Assembly (NCBI GenBank): GCA_947561585.1
Contig: CANNZV010001116.1
Location: forward strand, 117,048-181,047
Direction: 5' to 3'
Source: Caprella mutica
Taxonomy: Eukaryota > Arthropoda > Malacostraca > Amphipoda > Caprellidae
Length of the DNA stretch: 64,000 nt
Shown here: positions 11,429 through 23,253 of the stretch, piece after piece
How the letters are laid out: each line of letters opens with the position of its first letter
Position numbering within the stretch: position 1 is the stretch's first letter
The notes under the pieces: generated by a model
Told to the model about the DNA's origin: nothing
Database searches by the model: none
What the model saw: the letters and a program-made list of their open reading frames with translations, nothing else
Program-made: the position numbers and the translations under genes

Positions 11429-12705
11429 ACTGATACTGATACAATCCATATCTAGTACGTATCATGCACTGATACTGATAAAAACCATTTCTGGTACATA
11501 TCACTGATACTGATAAAATCCATATCTAGTACGTATCACTGACACTGATAAAATCCATATCTAGTACGTATCACTGATACTGATAAAATCCATATCTAGT
11601 ACGTATCACTGACACTGATAAAATCCATATCTAGTACGTATCACTGATACTGATAAAATCCATATCTAGTACGTATCACTGATACTGATAAAATCCATAC
11701 CTAGTACGTATCACTGATACTGATAAAATCCATATCTAGTACGTATCACTGATACTGATAAAATCCATATCTAGTACGTATCACTGATACTGATAAAATC
11801 CATATCTAGTACGTATCACTGATACTGATAAAATCCATATCTAGTACGTATCACTGATACTGATAAAATCCATACCTAGTACGTATCACTGATACTGATA
11901 AAATCCATATCTAGTACGTATCACTGATACTGATAAAATCCATACCTAGTACGTATCACTGATACTGATAAAATCCATATCTAGTACGTATCACTGATAC
12001 TGATAAAATCCATATCTAGTACGTATCACTGATACTGATAAAATCCATACCTAGTACGTATCACTGACACTGATAAAATCCATATCTAGTACGTATCACT
12101 GATACTGATAAAATCCATATCTAGTACGTATCACTGATACTGATAAAATCCATACCTAGTACGTATCACTGATACTGATAAAATCCATATCTAGTACGTA
12201 TCACTGATACTGATAAAATCCATACCTAGTACGTATCACTGATACTGATAAAATCCATATCTAGTACGTATCACTGATACTGATAAAATCCATACCTAGT
12301 ACGTATCACTGATACTGATAAAATCCATATCTAGTACGTATCACTGATACTGATAAAATCCATATCTAGTACGTATCACTGATACTGATAAAATCCATAT
12401 CTAGTACGTATCACTGATACTGATAAAATCCATACCTAGTACGTATCACTGATACTGATAAAATCCATATCTAGTACGTATCACTGATACTGATAAAATC
12501 CATACCTAGTACGTATCACTGATACTGATAAAATCCATACCTAGTACGTATCACTGATACTGATAAAATCCATATCTAGTACGTATCACTGATACTGATA
12601 AAATCCATACCTAGTACGTATCACTGATACTGATAAAATCCATACCTAGTACGTATAACTGATACTATAAGATCCCTATTTCATACGTATCACCGATACA
12701 GATAA
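11429..12705. repeat. 35-bp minisatellite (about 36 copies)
   Basis: The unit contains ATCACTGATACTGATAAAAT followed by CCATATCTAGTACGT. Spacing of TGATAAAATCC is exactly 35 bp. Only three variable sites are common (GATAC/GACAC and CATAT/CATAC), so the array is highly homogeneous. Its edges are degenerate (11420-11500 and 12655-12715). Confidence 0.95.
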
Positions 12706-12818
12706 AATCCCCATCTAATTCCAAGATGAAATAAATAGGCTACTTAACAAATTGCCTACGTGACGGTAGAGATAAATACCACGGGATACCAACTTAACTA
12801 TATTATGAAATTAACATG

Positions 12819-13108
12819 TAGGGTAAGATTATAGTTATTGGACGGTTCCACATGGGTGGCACCTCTAACGTTAGAAATTGAAAGGTTACTAAGACTAAAG
12901 ATAGAATTTTAAAAAAATTGCTCCTTGTGAATAAGTTTTTTAGGATAACATTTTTAAGGTTTCTAACTCACTGATTGATTATGGAGATTCACATCTTCGG
13001 ACACGTAGGAAGAACTACTTGATACATATTATTTTCCTTTTATTATATACTTTTTTCTTACGTGTTCGAAAATGTGGAACCGTCCGCTTACTTAGAGCTC
13101 AACTTACC
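12819..13108. mobile_element. TA-type MITE, copy 3 (with internal insertion)
   Basis: The left end TAGGGTAAGATTATAGTTAT with GGACGGTTCCACAT pairs with the right end ATGTGGAACCGTCCGCTTAC ending in AACTTACC. The inner block TTCGGACACGTAGGAAG starts about 170 bp in, so roughly 110 bp of foreign sequence interrupts the left arm. Confidence 0.8.
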
Positions 13109-13309
13109 ACACTTTAAAATAAGGTGATTTTAACCAATACAGAACTAAGGGTAAGAAGAGTGTTATTTTGAGGGTGAGAGTCACAGACACTAAGTCACCT
13201 TCTGTGTACATGTAAATATAGTGCTCCTGGTCAAACTATTGGAGAATTTATTCTAAGTGAAAAATGCAACTCTCTTTCTCATGCGAAAATATTTGAAGGA
13301 ATACCAAAA

Positions 13310-13895
13310 CACAGTCCTAAAGGTTAAAATAAATGTATATACAGTCCTAGAGATATATACATATATACTGTCTTGAAGATCTATGCATATATACAGTCTT
13401 GAAGATCTAAACATATTTATGTACAGTCCTAAAGATCTAAATAAATGCATATACAGTCCTAGAGATATATACATATATACTGTCTTGAAGATCTATGCAT
13501 ATATACAGTCTTGAAGATCTAAACATATTTATGTACAGTCCTAAAGATCTAAACATATGTATATACAGTCTTATAGATCTATGCATATATACAGTCTTAT
13601 AGATCTATGCATATATACAGTCTTATAGATCTATGCATATATACAGTCTTATAGATCTATGCATATATACAGTCTTATAGATCTATGCATATATACAGTC
13701 TTATAGATCTATGCATCTATAATATATATACAGTCTTAGAGATCTATGCATTATACATAATTACATATACATATGTAAATACAGTTTTAAAAAACCTATA
13801 CATATATACAGTCTCAAATATATATATACGTATAGTCTTAAATGACAATACACATACATTATACACATACATAGAGTCTTAAAGGTCTACTTATA
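13310..13895. repeat. 26-bp AT-rich minisatellite (degenerate)
   Basis: The unit ATACAGTCTTATAGATCTAT plus GCATAT is regular at 13565-13720 and degraded on both sides. A compound block of about 112 bp (CAGTCCTAGAGATATATAC ... CAGTCCTAAAGATCTAAA) is duplicated at about 13340 and 13453. Short open frames over it are not coding. Confidence 0.85.
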
Positions 13896-13899
13896 CATA

Positions 13900-14734
13900 C
13901 ACATACTTCAATGTCTATAGAGGTATATATCGAAGGGCATGAAATTCCAGTGCTTATATTTAAGATCTCTATCTTCATTACCGAATGCAGGTAACTCAAT
14001 TAATTTATTAGAGGCCCGGCAAATACTTAGCTACAAACTTACTAGGCCAAAAGATGCTATCAGGAGTATATAGACTTTAAAATGGTTAAATTGGTTAAGA
14101 TACCTATTTTTCATCATTATTTTTAGTCATTCGATATATAAAGAAGATATATTGTATATCAAGTGGTATAATAATTTAACATATTTCAATTAATTTGGTA
14201 AACAATTAACACTTTAAGTACTATATACTACAGTTTCCAAATATATATTTAATGTGACTTCAGTACAATAAGATAAATAAGTTACAACACTTATCTATAA
14301 GAACCCTGGAGAACGAATTCGTCGCCTCATTTTTCATCCATTTTGATCATTTGTATTCACGGTACGAGTTCATCCCCTGTACCATATTATTTGTATCTTC
14401 TTGCACAGACGAGGGCTTCTTAGGTATGCATGAACTTCATCAACAAATAATTTCTAAAACTTTGAAAGCAGTTCTTGGGACATCTTTAGTATTTTAACAT
14501 ATGCGTCGTCCACGTGTGTTTTTGAGAAAAATAAGCAATCCGCAGTCGACTTGTTTGTAAGTTCATTATTTGCTTCATTTGTATGTCACAGACATCACAG
14601 ACATAACAAAATTCGATTTAATTCAAAGTACCGAATGTTTCTCAAATTGTTCCCATTAAATTAATTGGATTCAGTTATATATATACAATTGACTGATGAT
14701 ACCATTTTCCTCAACGTCTCGAGTTTCAAATTCA
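13900..14734. other. AT-rich unannotated stretch
   Basis: No feature recognised on either strand. Confidence 0.5.
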
Positions 14735-15110
14735 ACCATTCGGTGAAGATGCAGAAAAGCTACTCCGTGTTTACAGTCACAAACCAACACATTGGATCCT
14801 CTTACACTGCTAATAGCGTTAATATTTTAGCGGGCGGGTATCCCGTACGGGATACATTTTTTTTTTTGAATCATCAAATGAAAGTCTCAAAAAATCAATA
14901 ATAATTATTTTCCTAAGACCAATTGTTCTATATCATATAAAACATTTCATGACTCCATCTGCACACTGTAAGTGCCCCCCTCTAAAGGGTGACACAAAGT
15001 AAACTTAATAAAAAATAATGATAATCCATAATCCAAATTGCAGAGTTCTCAACCCAAGAGAGTCGTTAATTTTTTCCCATCCAGGGCCCAATTTCCGGGT
15101 TAAATTATCC
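14735..15110 (-). repeat. Decayed non-LTR-like element in two blocks
   Basis: 14748-14785 carries GATGCAGAAAAGCTACTCCG followed by TTTACAGTCAC. 15020-15095 matches the opposite part of the element (GATAATCCATAATCCAAATT, then CAACCCAAG and CCCATCC). The segment between is diverged. Same orientation as the other copies. Confidence 0.55.
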
Positions 15111-15129
15111 GACCGATAGAACAGAGTAG

Positions 15130-15918
15130 GGTTTTACATAAATTAATTTTTAGAGTTAACGCGCATAGCATCAAATAAAGCTCGCAAGCATTGGAGAAGA
15201 ACCAAATTAAACGTCAAATTCACTTTTAATCATTTCAAAAGTTTGAAATAAAAAAATGAGTACCAAATTAATAGTCGCACTCAATTTATTATCAAACTGA
15301 AGTTTTTGATAAAAAACTAACACGAAATGTTTTAATTAAATCAGTTGAATCAGTAACCATGTAATTGTATGCTATTTTAACATGATAAGCATGGAACAGG
15401 ACGGAAAATTCCATTCTAGACCGCGAATGTGTTATATTTTTTATTATATTATATACAATATGTCACAGTGACTAGTAAGAACTTTTCTAAAATAAATGAG
15501 TTTCATTGGGGAAATGGTTAAATATAGTTCACCTGAAGCTATTAAAGTCATTTTAAAAGGTGAATCCCGTCCCCCAATTTCCCCCCTTCTATCAGACAAT
15601 AGGACCCCACGAAGGGGCTTCACATCAGTGGGCCAATTTTCGGTCCATTGTATTTTTCTAATTGAACTTGCCATCATCAAACTAGCCATGAAATTAATGA
15701 GGTAAAAAGGCTAATTGGTGAGTGAGATGCGTTTCATGAGGATAGCCCAATTAGCCAAACCCGTTTGATCCGTTTCGAGGGGAAACACATTCGAAAAAGA
15801 CTTAGCTTCGAGGCTGGCTTGGTAGTATTAGATCTTGCTAATCGAAAAGAGAGAGAAGTAGTGTTTCAAATGGGTTATAAACAATTATACCATTCGTCAC
15901 CTAGCACATTTCAGGTTA
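15130..15918. other. Unannotated stretch with weak C-rich block
   Basis: Short open frames on both strands at 15444-15705 overlap and have no recognisable domain. CCCCCAATTTCCCCCCTTCT near 15570 resembles the C-rich end of the non-LTR-like element only loosely. No confident feature. Confidence 0.4.
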
Positions 15919-16112
15919 TAGGACAAGTTAGAATTCTCGATCAGTTGCACATCTTCGGTCATAAGAGGAAAAACGATATAATAATTGTAATTAATTTTTA
16001 TCTAAATCAGTATCCATGATGCCTGCCGGTTTATTATCGATTATAATAAAAGTTAATTAATGATTATTATTGTTACATCGTTTTTTCTTGTGGAAATTGT
16101 GGAACTGAGCAG
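15919..16112. mobile_element. TA-type MITE, copy 4 (degraded)
   Basis: TAGGACAAGTTAGAATTCTC with CACATCTTCGGTCATAAGAG at the left; TTTTTTCTTGTGGAAATTGT with GGAACTGAGCAGG at the right. A degraded hairpin core (GTATCCATGATGCCTGC) begins at about 16009. Confidence 0.7.
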
Positions 16113-16846
16113 GCAGATATTAATATTCTAATGATTTTTACCATGATATTTATGAATCCTATATATAACAAGATGTTACATTAAAACATATGCATATACA
16201 GTAGAGCTCCTGAATTATGGACAACTGAGCTGTTCATAAGTTTTTTTATTCCATAAACATTTTTATGGAATAAAACATGTACTCGGCGAAATAAAGAAGG
16301 GAAAAAAATGTGCAGTAAAATATTTATTTTAATACAAAAGAACATTATTTTATGCAGTATAAGGCAAAAGAATACATTTTTCTATAATTTTTGTCATTAC
16401 ACGAAATGTGAAGGGGCTTCTCTTTCTTTTGTTGGAAACAACATTTCCATATCATAGGCCTTATAATAGGGTTAATTTTATTGTAAAATATGATAATAAT
16501 CTCAACATTAGGTTCAATAAATAAAAATAAACATTTCTTGCTTTTAATGGTATTGTCTTATAAAAAAATACTGTAGTACCCATTTTCAAAATTCAAAATA
16601 TCACAGCGAACTAAGTCCAAAATATTAAAGAGTGACCGAATCAATATTTATCGGAGTCTACAGATAGTGGTCCTAAGAAGAGCTCTTGAGAAAATGTCTC
16701 GATAGGCCCTTCCTTTTTGTAGATCACGTAAAAATGTGCTAGAAATTTGCTGGTGGCTGCAGAATATGCCTCCTTTCAGTCCTCTGGCATCGGATCGAAG
16801 GGATAAGCGCCATAGAAAAGATGAGCAGCGATGGAAGTGATGGGTG
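16113..16846. other. Unannotated stretch; possible pogo-like end at 16199
   Basis: CAGTAGAGCTCCTGAATTAT at about 16199 resembles the CAGTAGAACTCC terminus of the element at 56776, followed by a TATTCCATAAA...TTTATGGAATA hairpin. No matching right end was found. The rest is AT-rich. Confidence 0.3.
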
Positions 16847-17325
16847 ATGGAATGTCCAGCGAATGGGGAGGGAATATCCAGCGAATGGAGAGGGAATGTC
16901 CAATAAATGGAGAGGGAATGTCCAGTGAATGGAGAGGGAATGTCCAGCGAATGAAGAGGGAATGTCCAGCGAATGAAGAGGGAATATCCAGCGAATGAAG
17001 AGCGAATATCGAGCGAATAAAGAGGGAATATCCAGCGAATAAAGAGGGAATATCCCGCGAATGGAAAGGGAATATCCCGCGAATGGAAAGGGAATATCCC
17101 GCGAATGGAAAGGGAATATCCCGCGAATGGAAAGGGAATATCCCGCGAATGGAAAGGGAATGTCCAGCGAATGGAGAGGGAATGTCCAGCGAATGAAGAG
17201 GGAATGTCCAACGAATGCGGTGGGAATATTCAGCGAATGGGGAGGGAATATCCAGCGAACATTGAGGGAATATCCAGCGAACATTGAGGGAATATCCAAC
17301 GGGCATTGAAGGAATATCCAGAAAA
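16847..17325. repeat. 22-bp minisatellite with GGGAATRTCC decamers (about 21 copies)
   Basis: The unit is GGGAATATCC (or GGGAATGTCC), then AGCGAATGGAGA with small variants (CCGCGAATGGAAA in the middle block 17051-17155). The period is not a multiple of 3 and the unit lacks stops, so all three minus-strand frames stay open for almost 190 codons. That pattern is expected of a repeat and argues against coding. Each GGGAATRTCC fits the loose kappaB pattern GGGRNNNYCC. Confidence 0.93.
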
Positions 17326-18030
17326 ATCAAATTCACGGCATTATTAACAAACTTCAATCAACTTCAATGTATTTTTTAAAACTGAACACCAAAATGGACA
17401 ATAAAAACCTATCATTATTTTAGAGATACGTGAAAATAATCTCGGCAACAATATTTAGCTGCAACCGACGTAACAAATCGATAGTGTGTCACTAAGCAGA
17501 ACTGCCTGTCGAAACATTATCGGTGTATTGGATAACCGATGACGATACGTTCGATGAGAACCAACAAAATGTAAGATCTTGACTAGTCGAGAATTTATGG
17601 AAATTCTAAAGAATAACGGTAGCTAAATTCGAAGAGTTATAGTTTATAACGGTAGCTAAATTCGATTTATTTAGTAGGGCTTAAATTAGCAATTAAACTT
17701 TAGTTAGATATAAACTAATCTTTAATGAAGAAATCAATTTTTTATCTAGTGACTACCTAGATATGCGTTCCTTCTAGTATTTGAATTGATTGCTAATTAA
17801 TTATCCCATTATTTGGTACTTTAGAACAGTGAAGTAATTAAAGTAAGTAAACTTAATAGAAACATAGCAATCAAGCAACTTAATTACATTTGATATTGAG
17901 AAAAGTGTTCTATTATTGCAGAAAAGAAACTAACTAATTAGGTTATTAAAACAGATAAACAAATATTAAAAGGACATTAAAAATAGTTTGGAAATCAACC
18001 TCTTTCTTATTATACATAAAAAATGATCAC
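17326..18030. other. AT-rich stretch with a 20-bp direct repeat
   Basis: ATAACGGTAGCTAAATTCGA occurs at 17613 and 17646. Nothing else recognised. Confidence 0.5.
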
Positions 18031-18203
18031 TAGGGTTGTGACAATATGCGTTTAAAATCATAGATACTGAAATAGACGGATTGAATTGAAGACTATTCAA
18101 TCATTCTAAACCAGCGGTATATAGTATTCGATACCATTTCATTTCGTTTCATCTGTGATATTCTTAAGATCTATGATTTTAAACGCATATTGTCACAAGC
18201 CTA
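18031..18203. mobile_element. hAT-type MITE, copy 1
   Basis: TIR TAGGGTTGTGACAATATGC at the left, its near complement ending in GCCTA at the right. The internal block GGTATATAGTATTCGATACC is shared with other copies. The flanks ATGATCAC and CTAATAAC both fit nTnnnnAn, the classic hAT target pattern, although only 5 of 8 bases match each other. Confidence 0.85.
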
Positions 18204-18540
18204 CTAATAACAATCATCAAGAGTACCCAAGGGATGGAAACGAGAGGTAGGTTTCAAGCTTCAAAACATATGCGGTCACGCAATCCAATGTTTGTTAATT
18301 CGATTAGGATTCTGAATGCAGCTTTTCGAAAAGGAAATCTCCAGATTTAATGAACTCTTTGGTTTTTAGATCTGCGATTTTATGACGAGGTTCTTCAATA
18401 GCGAATCCGAATCACATGTGAACGACGAATACTAAATTTGAATGTAAAAACAACATCTCTAGGATGATATCAATTGGTTTTAAATTTTTAATATGGTGAT
18501 TGAATAGGAATATTTTGTTGTTGCTATATTCAATATTATA
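18204..18540. other. Unannotated stretch
   Basis: AT-rich, no feature recognised. Confidence 0.5.
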
Positions 18541-18758
18541 AATTCAGCTTTTAATATGAAATCCCGTATAGTGAATTCAGTGTCCTGAGTAAGGAAGTAG
18601 CCTCTATAGTGAACAAATTTTCTTTAGTCTGCCTTAAAATGTCCATCAGTTTTCTAAAACTGATGGACATTCATAGCAGACTAAAGCAAATTATTCTACT
18701 ATACAGGCTACTTCATTAGTCAGAACTGTACATTCACTATAGAGAAGTTATACTGCAC
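18541..18758. mobile_element. pogo-like MITE, copy 1
   Basis: Arms contain GTATAGTGAATTCAGTGTCC with AAGGAAGTAGCCTCTATAGT at the left and their complements (TATACAGGCTACTT, CATTCACTATAGAG) at the right, around the centre CATCAGTTTTCTAAAACTGATG. It is the same family as 56776-57008, which retains better ends. Confidence 0.8.
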
Positions 18759-19129
18759 TTTTTAAACTGCAAATAAGTAGCTAGTGATTAATAAACGAGA
18801 AAACAAAAAACCAACAAATCCAAAAAGGAGTTGAATCCATAATATCAAACACCTCCCTCACCACTGATTAACTCAAACACTCGCATTCTATAAGATTCCG
18901 AGTCAATATTATCACAGAATCACATCTGAAGATGACTACCGAAAAGGAAACACACCAACCAACTCTAGAACCGAACACATCAAACGGGGAAGATAAAAAG
19001 GAAGATGTAATTAATTAGGTGATTGGGTGGCGATTACAGAACTTGATTAGACGGAGGGAAAAAATATGAATTGATGAATTGAGTCCGACAGAGGAAATGA
19101 AGATGGTTCATTTAATTGCCAAACTAATA
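18759..19129. other. Unannotated stretch
   Basis: No ORF, array or inverted repeat recognised. Confidence 0.5.
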
Positions 19130-20215
19130 TTATCACTCACTGAGGCTCATGAGGCTGAGTGTTAGTGATTCACTCAGTGAGGATCATGAGGCTGAGTGTT
19201 AGTGATTATCTCAGTGAGGCCCATGTGGCTGAGTGTTAATGATTCACTCAGTGAGGATCATGAGGCTGAGTGTTAATGATTCACTCACTGAGGATCATGA
19301 GGCTGAGTGTTAATGATTCACTCACTGAGAATCATGAGGCTGAGTGTTAATGATTCACTCACTGAGGATCATGAGGCTGAGTGTTAGTGATTCACTCACT
19401 GAGGCTCATGAGGCTGAGTGTTAGTGATTCACCCGGTGAGGATCATGAGGCTGAGTGTTAGTGATTCACTCAGTGAGGCCCATGTGGCTGAGTGTTAATG
19501 ATTCACTCACTGAGGCTCATGAGGCTGAGGGTTTTTGATTCACTCACTGAGGCTCATGAGGCTGAGGGTTTTTGATTCACTCACTGAGGCTCATGAGGCT
19601 GAGTGTTAGTGATTCACTCACTGAGGCTCATGAAGCTGAGTGTTAGTGATTCACTCAGTGAGGCTCATGTGGCTGAGTGTTAGTGATTCACTCACTGAGG
19701 CTCATGAGGCTGAGTGTTAGTGATTCACTCACTGAGGCTCATGAGGCTGAGTGTTAGTGATTCACTCACTGAGGATCATGAGGCTGAGTGTTAGTGATTC
19801 ACTCACCGAGGATCATGAGGCTGAGTGATAGTGATTCACTCACTGAGGATCATGAGGCTGAGTGATAGTCTTCAATTCACTCACTGAGGCTCATGAGGCT
19901 GAGTGTTAGTGATTCGCTCACTGAGGCTCATGAGGCTGAGTGCTAGTGATTTACTCAGTGAGGATCATGAGGCTGAGTGTTAGTGATTCACTCACTGAGG
20001 ATCATGAGGCTGAGTGTTAGTGATTCACTCACTGAGGATCATGAGGCTGAGTGTTAGTGATTCACTCACTGAGGATCATGAGGCTGAGTGATGCTCTTTA
20101 ATTCACTCACTGAGGCTCATGAGACTGAGTGCTGCTCTGTAATTCACTCACTGAGGCTCACGAGGCTGAGAGACACTCTTTAATTCACTCACTGAGGCTC
20201 ATGAGGCTGGGTGCC
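19130..20215. repeat. 37-bp minisatellite (about 29 copies)
   Basis: The unit is TCACTCACTGAGGCTCATGA followed by GGCTGAGTGTTAGTGAT. Each unit contains CACTCA...TGAGTG and GCTCATGAGGC inverted repeats and so can fold. Variants (GAGGATC, TTAATG, GTTTTTG) are intermixed. The last four or five units carry a divergent TGCTCTTTAAT tail. Confidence 0.95.
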
Positions 20216-20434
20216 AGCATCACACACAGTGCATCTCAACTAATTAAGTCCGTAGAGTTTATTTAGTAGCAACTAATTAGGAAGAACAAACACACTCAAA
20301 CAGCATAGCTAGAATTAGTACACAATCACTAGAAAAAATTAAACACCAACGATACCATACAATTTTAGGACTGTCACTGTTAACATGGCTAAATAACATT
20401 AATAGGTATTATATATTCAATATAATGCAATACA

Positions 20435-20660
20435 TCTATTATTAATAATATTATCAATATTATTTCCATAAACTATTATCAATAGTAATATAAATAATAG
20501 TAACCTCTGAATATATGTTCTAAATAATGTAATACATCTATTATTAATAATATATATAACAATATCTATTATTAATAATATATATAATAATATTTTATAT
20601 TATCTACTATTAATAATATTTTAAATAATATTTTAAATTATCTATTATTAATAATATTTA
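20435..20660. repeat. AT-only imperfect repeat
   Basis: Repeated TCTATTATTAATAATAT blocks at roughly 40-bp intervals, almost no G or C. Confidence 0.7.
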
Positions 20661-20784
20661 AAACATAAACCATTATCGAAGTTAACCATCACTTTGAATG
20701 TACAATCAACACTATCACAACCACTGAAACTACTATCCACTACTATTCATTTGATAGTTATTGTAAGTTCTTCCTAAGTTGCCG

Positions 20785-20925
20785 TGCATGTTTAATTGTG
20801 ACGTCACGAGCAAGTGAGGCCTCTGATTGGCTGTCAATCAAAAGGACAGTTGGTGTGAGAGCACCAATCAGCAGCCGCCATTTTATCAGAGCTAATTATC
20901 GAGTTCTATTATTGGCGCGGAGAAC
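20785..20925 (+). promoter_or_regulatory. Candidate CRE/CCAAT/YY1/E2F-like promoter cluster
   Basis: Within 121 bp: TGACGTCA (20799, perfect CRE), ATTGG (20825, inverted CCAAT), GTCAATCA (20833), ACCAATCAGC (20863, CCAAT/NF-Y type), GCCGCCATTTT (20874, YY1-type) and TTGGCGCG (20912, E2F-like). The patch is GC-richer than its surroundings and unique in the window. The 56-bp array starts directly after it. The motif combination is typical of metazoan housekeeping or bidirectional promoters. Promoter function is inference, and no adjacent gene is visible. Confidence 0.45.
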
Positions 20926-22325
20926 TGAAATGAAGGTGCTTTTCATTAATAAAGTAATGCTCTCAAGAAGAGAGTGAGAACTGAAATCAAGGTGCTTTTC
21001 ATTAATATAGTAATGCTCTCAAGAAGAGAGTGAGAACTGAAATGAAGGTGCTTTTCATTAATATAGTAATGCTCTCAAGAAGAGAGTGAGAACTGAAATC
21101 AAGGTGCTTTTCATTAATATAGTAATGCTCTCAAGAAGAGAGTGAGAACTGAAATCAAGGTGCTTTTCATTAATATAGTAATGCTCTCAAGAAGAGAGTG
21201 AGAACTGAAATCAAGGTGCTTTTCATTAATATAGTAATGCTCTCAAGAAGAGAGTGAGAACTGAAATCAAGGTGCTTTTCATTAATATAGTAATGCTCTC
21301 AAGAAGAGAGTGAGAACTGAAATCAAGGTGCTTTTCATTAATATAGTAATGCTCTCAAGAAGAGAGTGAGAACTGAAATCAAGGTGCTTTTCATTAATAT
21401 AGTAATGCTCTCAAGAAGAGAGTGAGAACTGAAATCAAGGTGCTCTTCATTAATATAGTAATGCTCTCAAGAAGAGAGTGAGAACTTAAATAAAGGTGCT
21501 TTTCATTAATAAAGTAATGCTCTCAAGAAGAGAGTGAGAACTGAAATCAAGGTGTTTTTCATTAATGAAGTAATGCTCTCAAGAAGAGAGTGAGAACTGA
21601 AATCAAGGTGCTTTTCATTAATATAGTAATGCTCTCAAGAAGAGAGTGAGAACTGAAATAAAGGTGCTTTTTATTAATATAGTAATGCTCTCAAGAAGAG
21701 AGTGAGAACTGAAATCAAGGTGCTTTTCATTAATATAGTAATGCTCTCAAGAAGAGAGTGAGAACTGAAATCAAGGTGCTTTTTATTAATATAGTAATGC
21801 TCTCAAGAAGATAGTGAGAACTGAAATCAAGGTGCTTTTCATTAATATAGTAATGCTCTCAAGAAGAGAGTGAGAACTGAAATCAAGGTGCTTTTCATTA
21901 ATATAGTAATGCTCTCAAGAAGAGAGTGAGAAGAACTGAAATCAAGGTGCTTTTCATTAATATAGTAATGCTCTCAAGAAGAGAGTGAGAAGAACTGAAA
22001 TCAAGGTGCTTTTCATTAATATAGTAATGCTCTCAAGAAGAGAGTGAGAAGAACTGAAATCAAGGTGCTTTTCATTAATATAGTAATGCTCTCAAGAAGA
22101 GAGTGAGAAGAACTGAAATCAAGGTAATTTTCATTAATATAGTAATGCTCTCAAGAAGAGAGTGAGAAGAACTGAAATCAAGGTGCTTTTCATTAATATA
22201 GTAATGCTCTCAAGAAGAGAGTGAGAAGAACTGAAATCAAGGTGCTTTTCATTAATATAGTAATGCTCTCAAGAAGAGAGTGAGAAGAACTGAAATCAAG
22301 GTGCTTTTCATTAATATAGTAATTT
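20925..22325. repeat. 56/59-bp minisatellite (about 25 copies)
   Basis: The unit runs from GAGAACTGAAATCAAGGTGC through TTTTCATTAATATAGTAATG to CTCTCAAGAAGAGAGT. CTCTC-AAGAA-GAGAG is a hairpin. From about 21929 units are 59 bp because GAA is added before GAACTG. A lone remnant (CGCTCTCAAGAAGAGAATGAG) lies at 22902-22922. Confidence 0.95.
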
Positions 22326-23084
22326 CAAGGTATAATAATTACAAGGTAGAGTACTGTGCAGGTTCATATCAAGATGATTACAGTTTTGTTGTGAAAGACG
22401 CTCGCTTCGGTCTTTCTTCAGAGTATAATTATTTTTACGTATAAACAATGTATGTTATTTATTCTATGTAGAACAAAATACTTCAACTTGGTTTTATTTG
22501 ACTAAAACTGGTTGAATTCAGAAATTACCTCTATAACCATCAAGATATATTAACTTAGAAGGTTTACTAAGTGCCTTGATACGAGTTTTGGATTCTTCTG
22601 CGCATAAACAAATACGTACATACGAACGCCCTGATGTGACCCTGCAATATTACGTTACATACTATATATATATAGTATTACATACTATAGTTATTTGAAT
22701 TTAAGGATTTTGTCATGGTTGTTTGTGCAGTGTACGGACGCAATGAAAAAAGTGTTCAATCCGCAGGATAGTATTATAGAGTATGTACTGTATGTAATGT
22801 AATTTTGGAGGGGCGCATCAGTTCGTTCGTGTGTGCGTATTTGAGTCTAAAATTCGTACCAAGGCGTAGAATTCCTTGTAAGTTAATGTATCTCGAGCAA
22901 CGCTCTCAAGAAGAGAATGAGATGTCAGAGCAAAGTATTTTTTCATTTTAATTTAAAATCAAGTTATATAAGTGTATTTACAGTGAAATTCTCTATAAAA
23001 AAAGACTATTAACATGCAAAATATAAAGCAGAATTTAATCCCACTTAATAGTTCATTATGTATGATAACATGAATTTTTTAGCA
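22326..23084. other. Unannotated stretch
   Basis: Contains the isolated remnant of the 56-bp unit near 22902 and an ACATACTATATATATATAGT palindrome near 22655. No gene recognised. Confidence 0.5.
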
Positions 23085-23089
23085 TAAAC

Positions 23090-23253
23090 AGGAGTAGAAG
23101 CAACAGGAGTAGAAGCAACAGCTAGGAGTAGAAGCAACAGCTAGGAGTAGAAGCAACAGCTAGGAGTAGAAGCAACAGCTAGGAGTAGAAGCAACAGCTA
23201 GGAGTAGAAGCAACAGCTAGGAGTAGAAGCAACAGCTAGGAGTAGAAGCAACA
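23090..23253. repeat. 19-bp minisatellite (about 8 copies)
   Basis: Unit CTAGGAGTAGAAGCAACAG. Related AGAAGCAACAG words reappear at 23485-23540, so the array may once have been longer. Confidence 0.92.
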
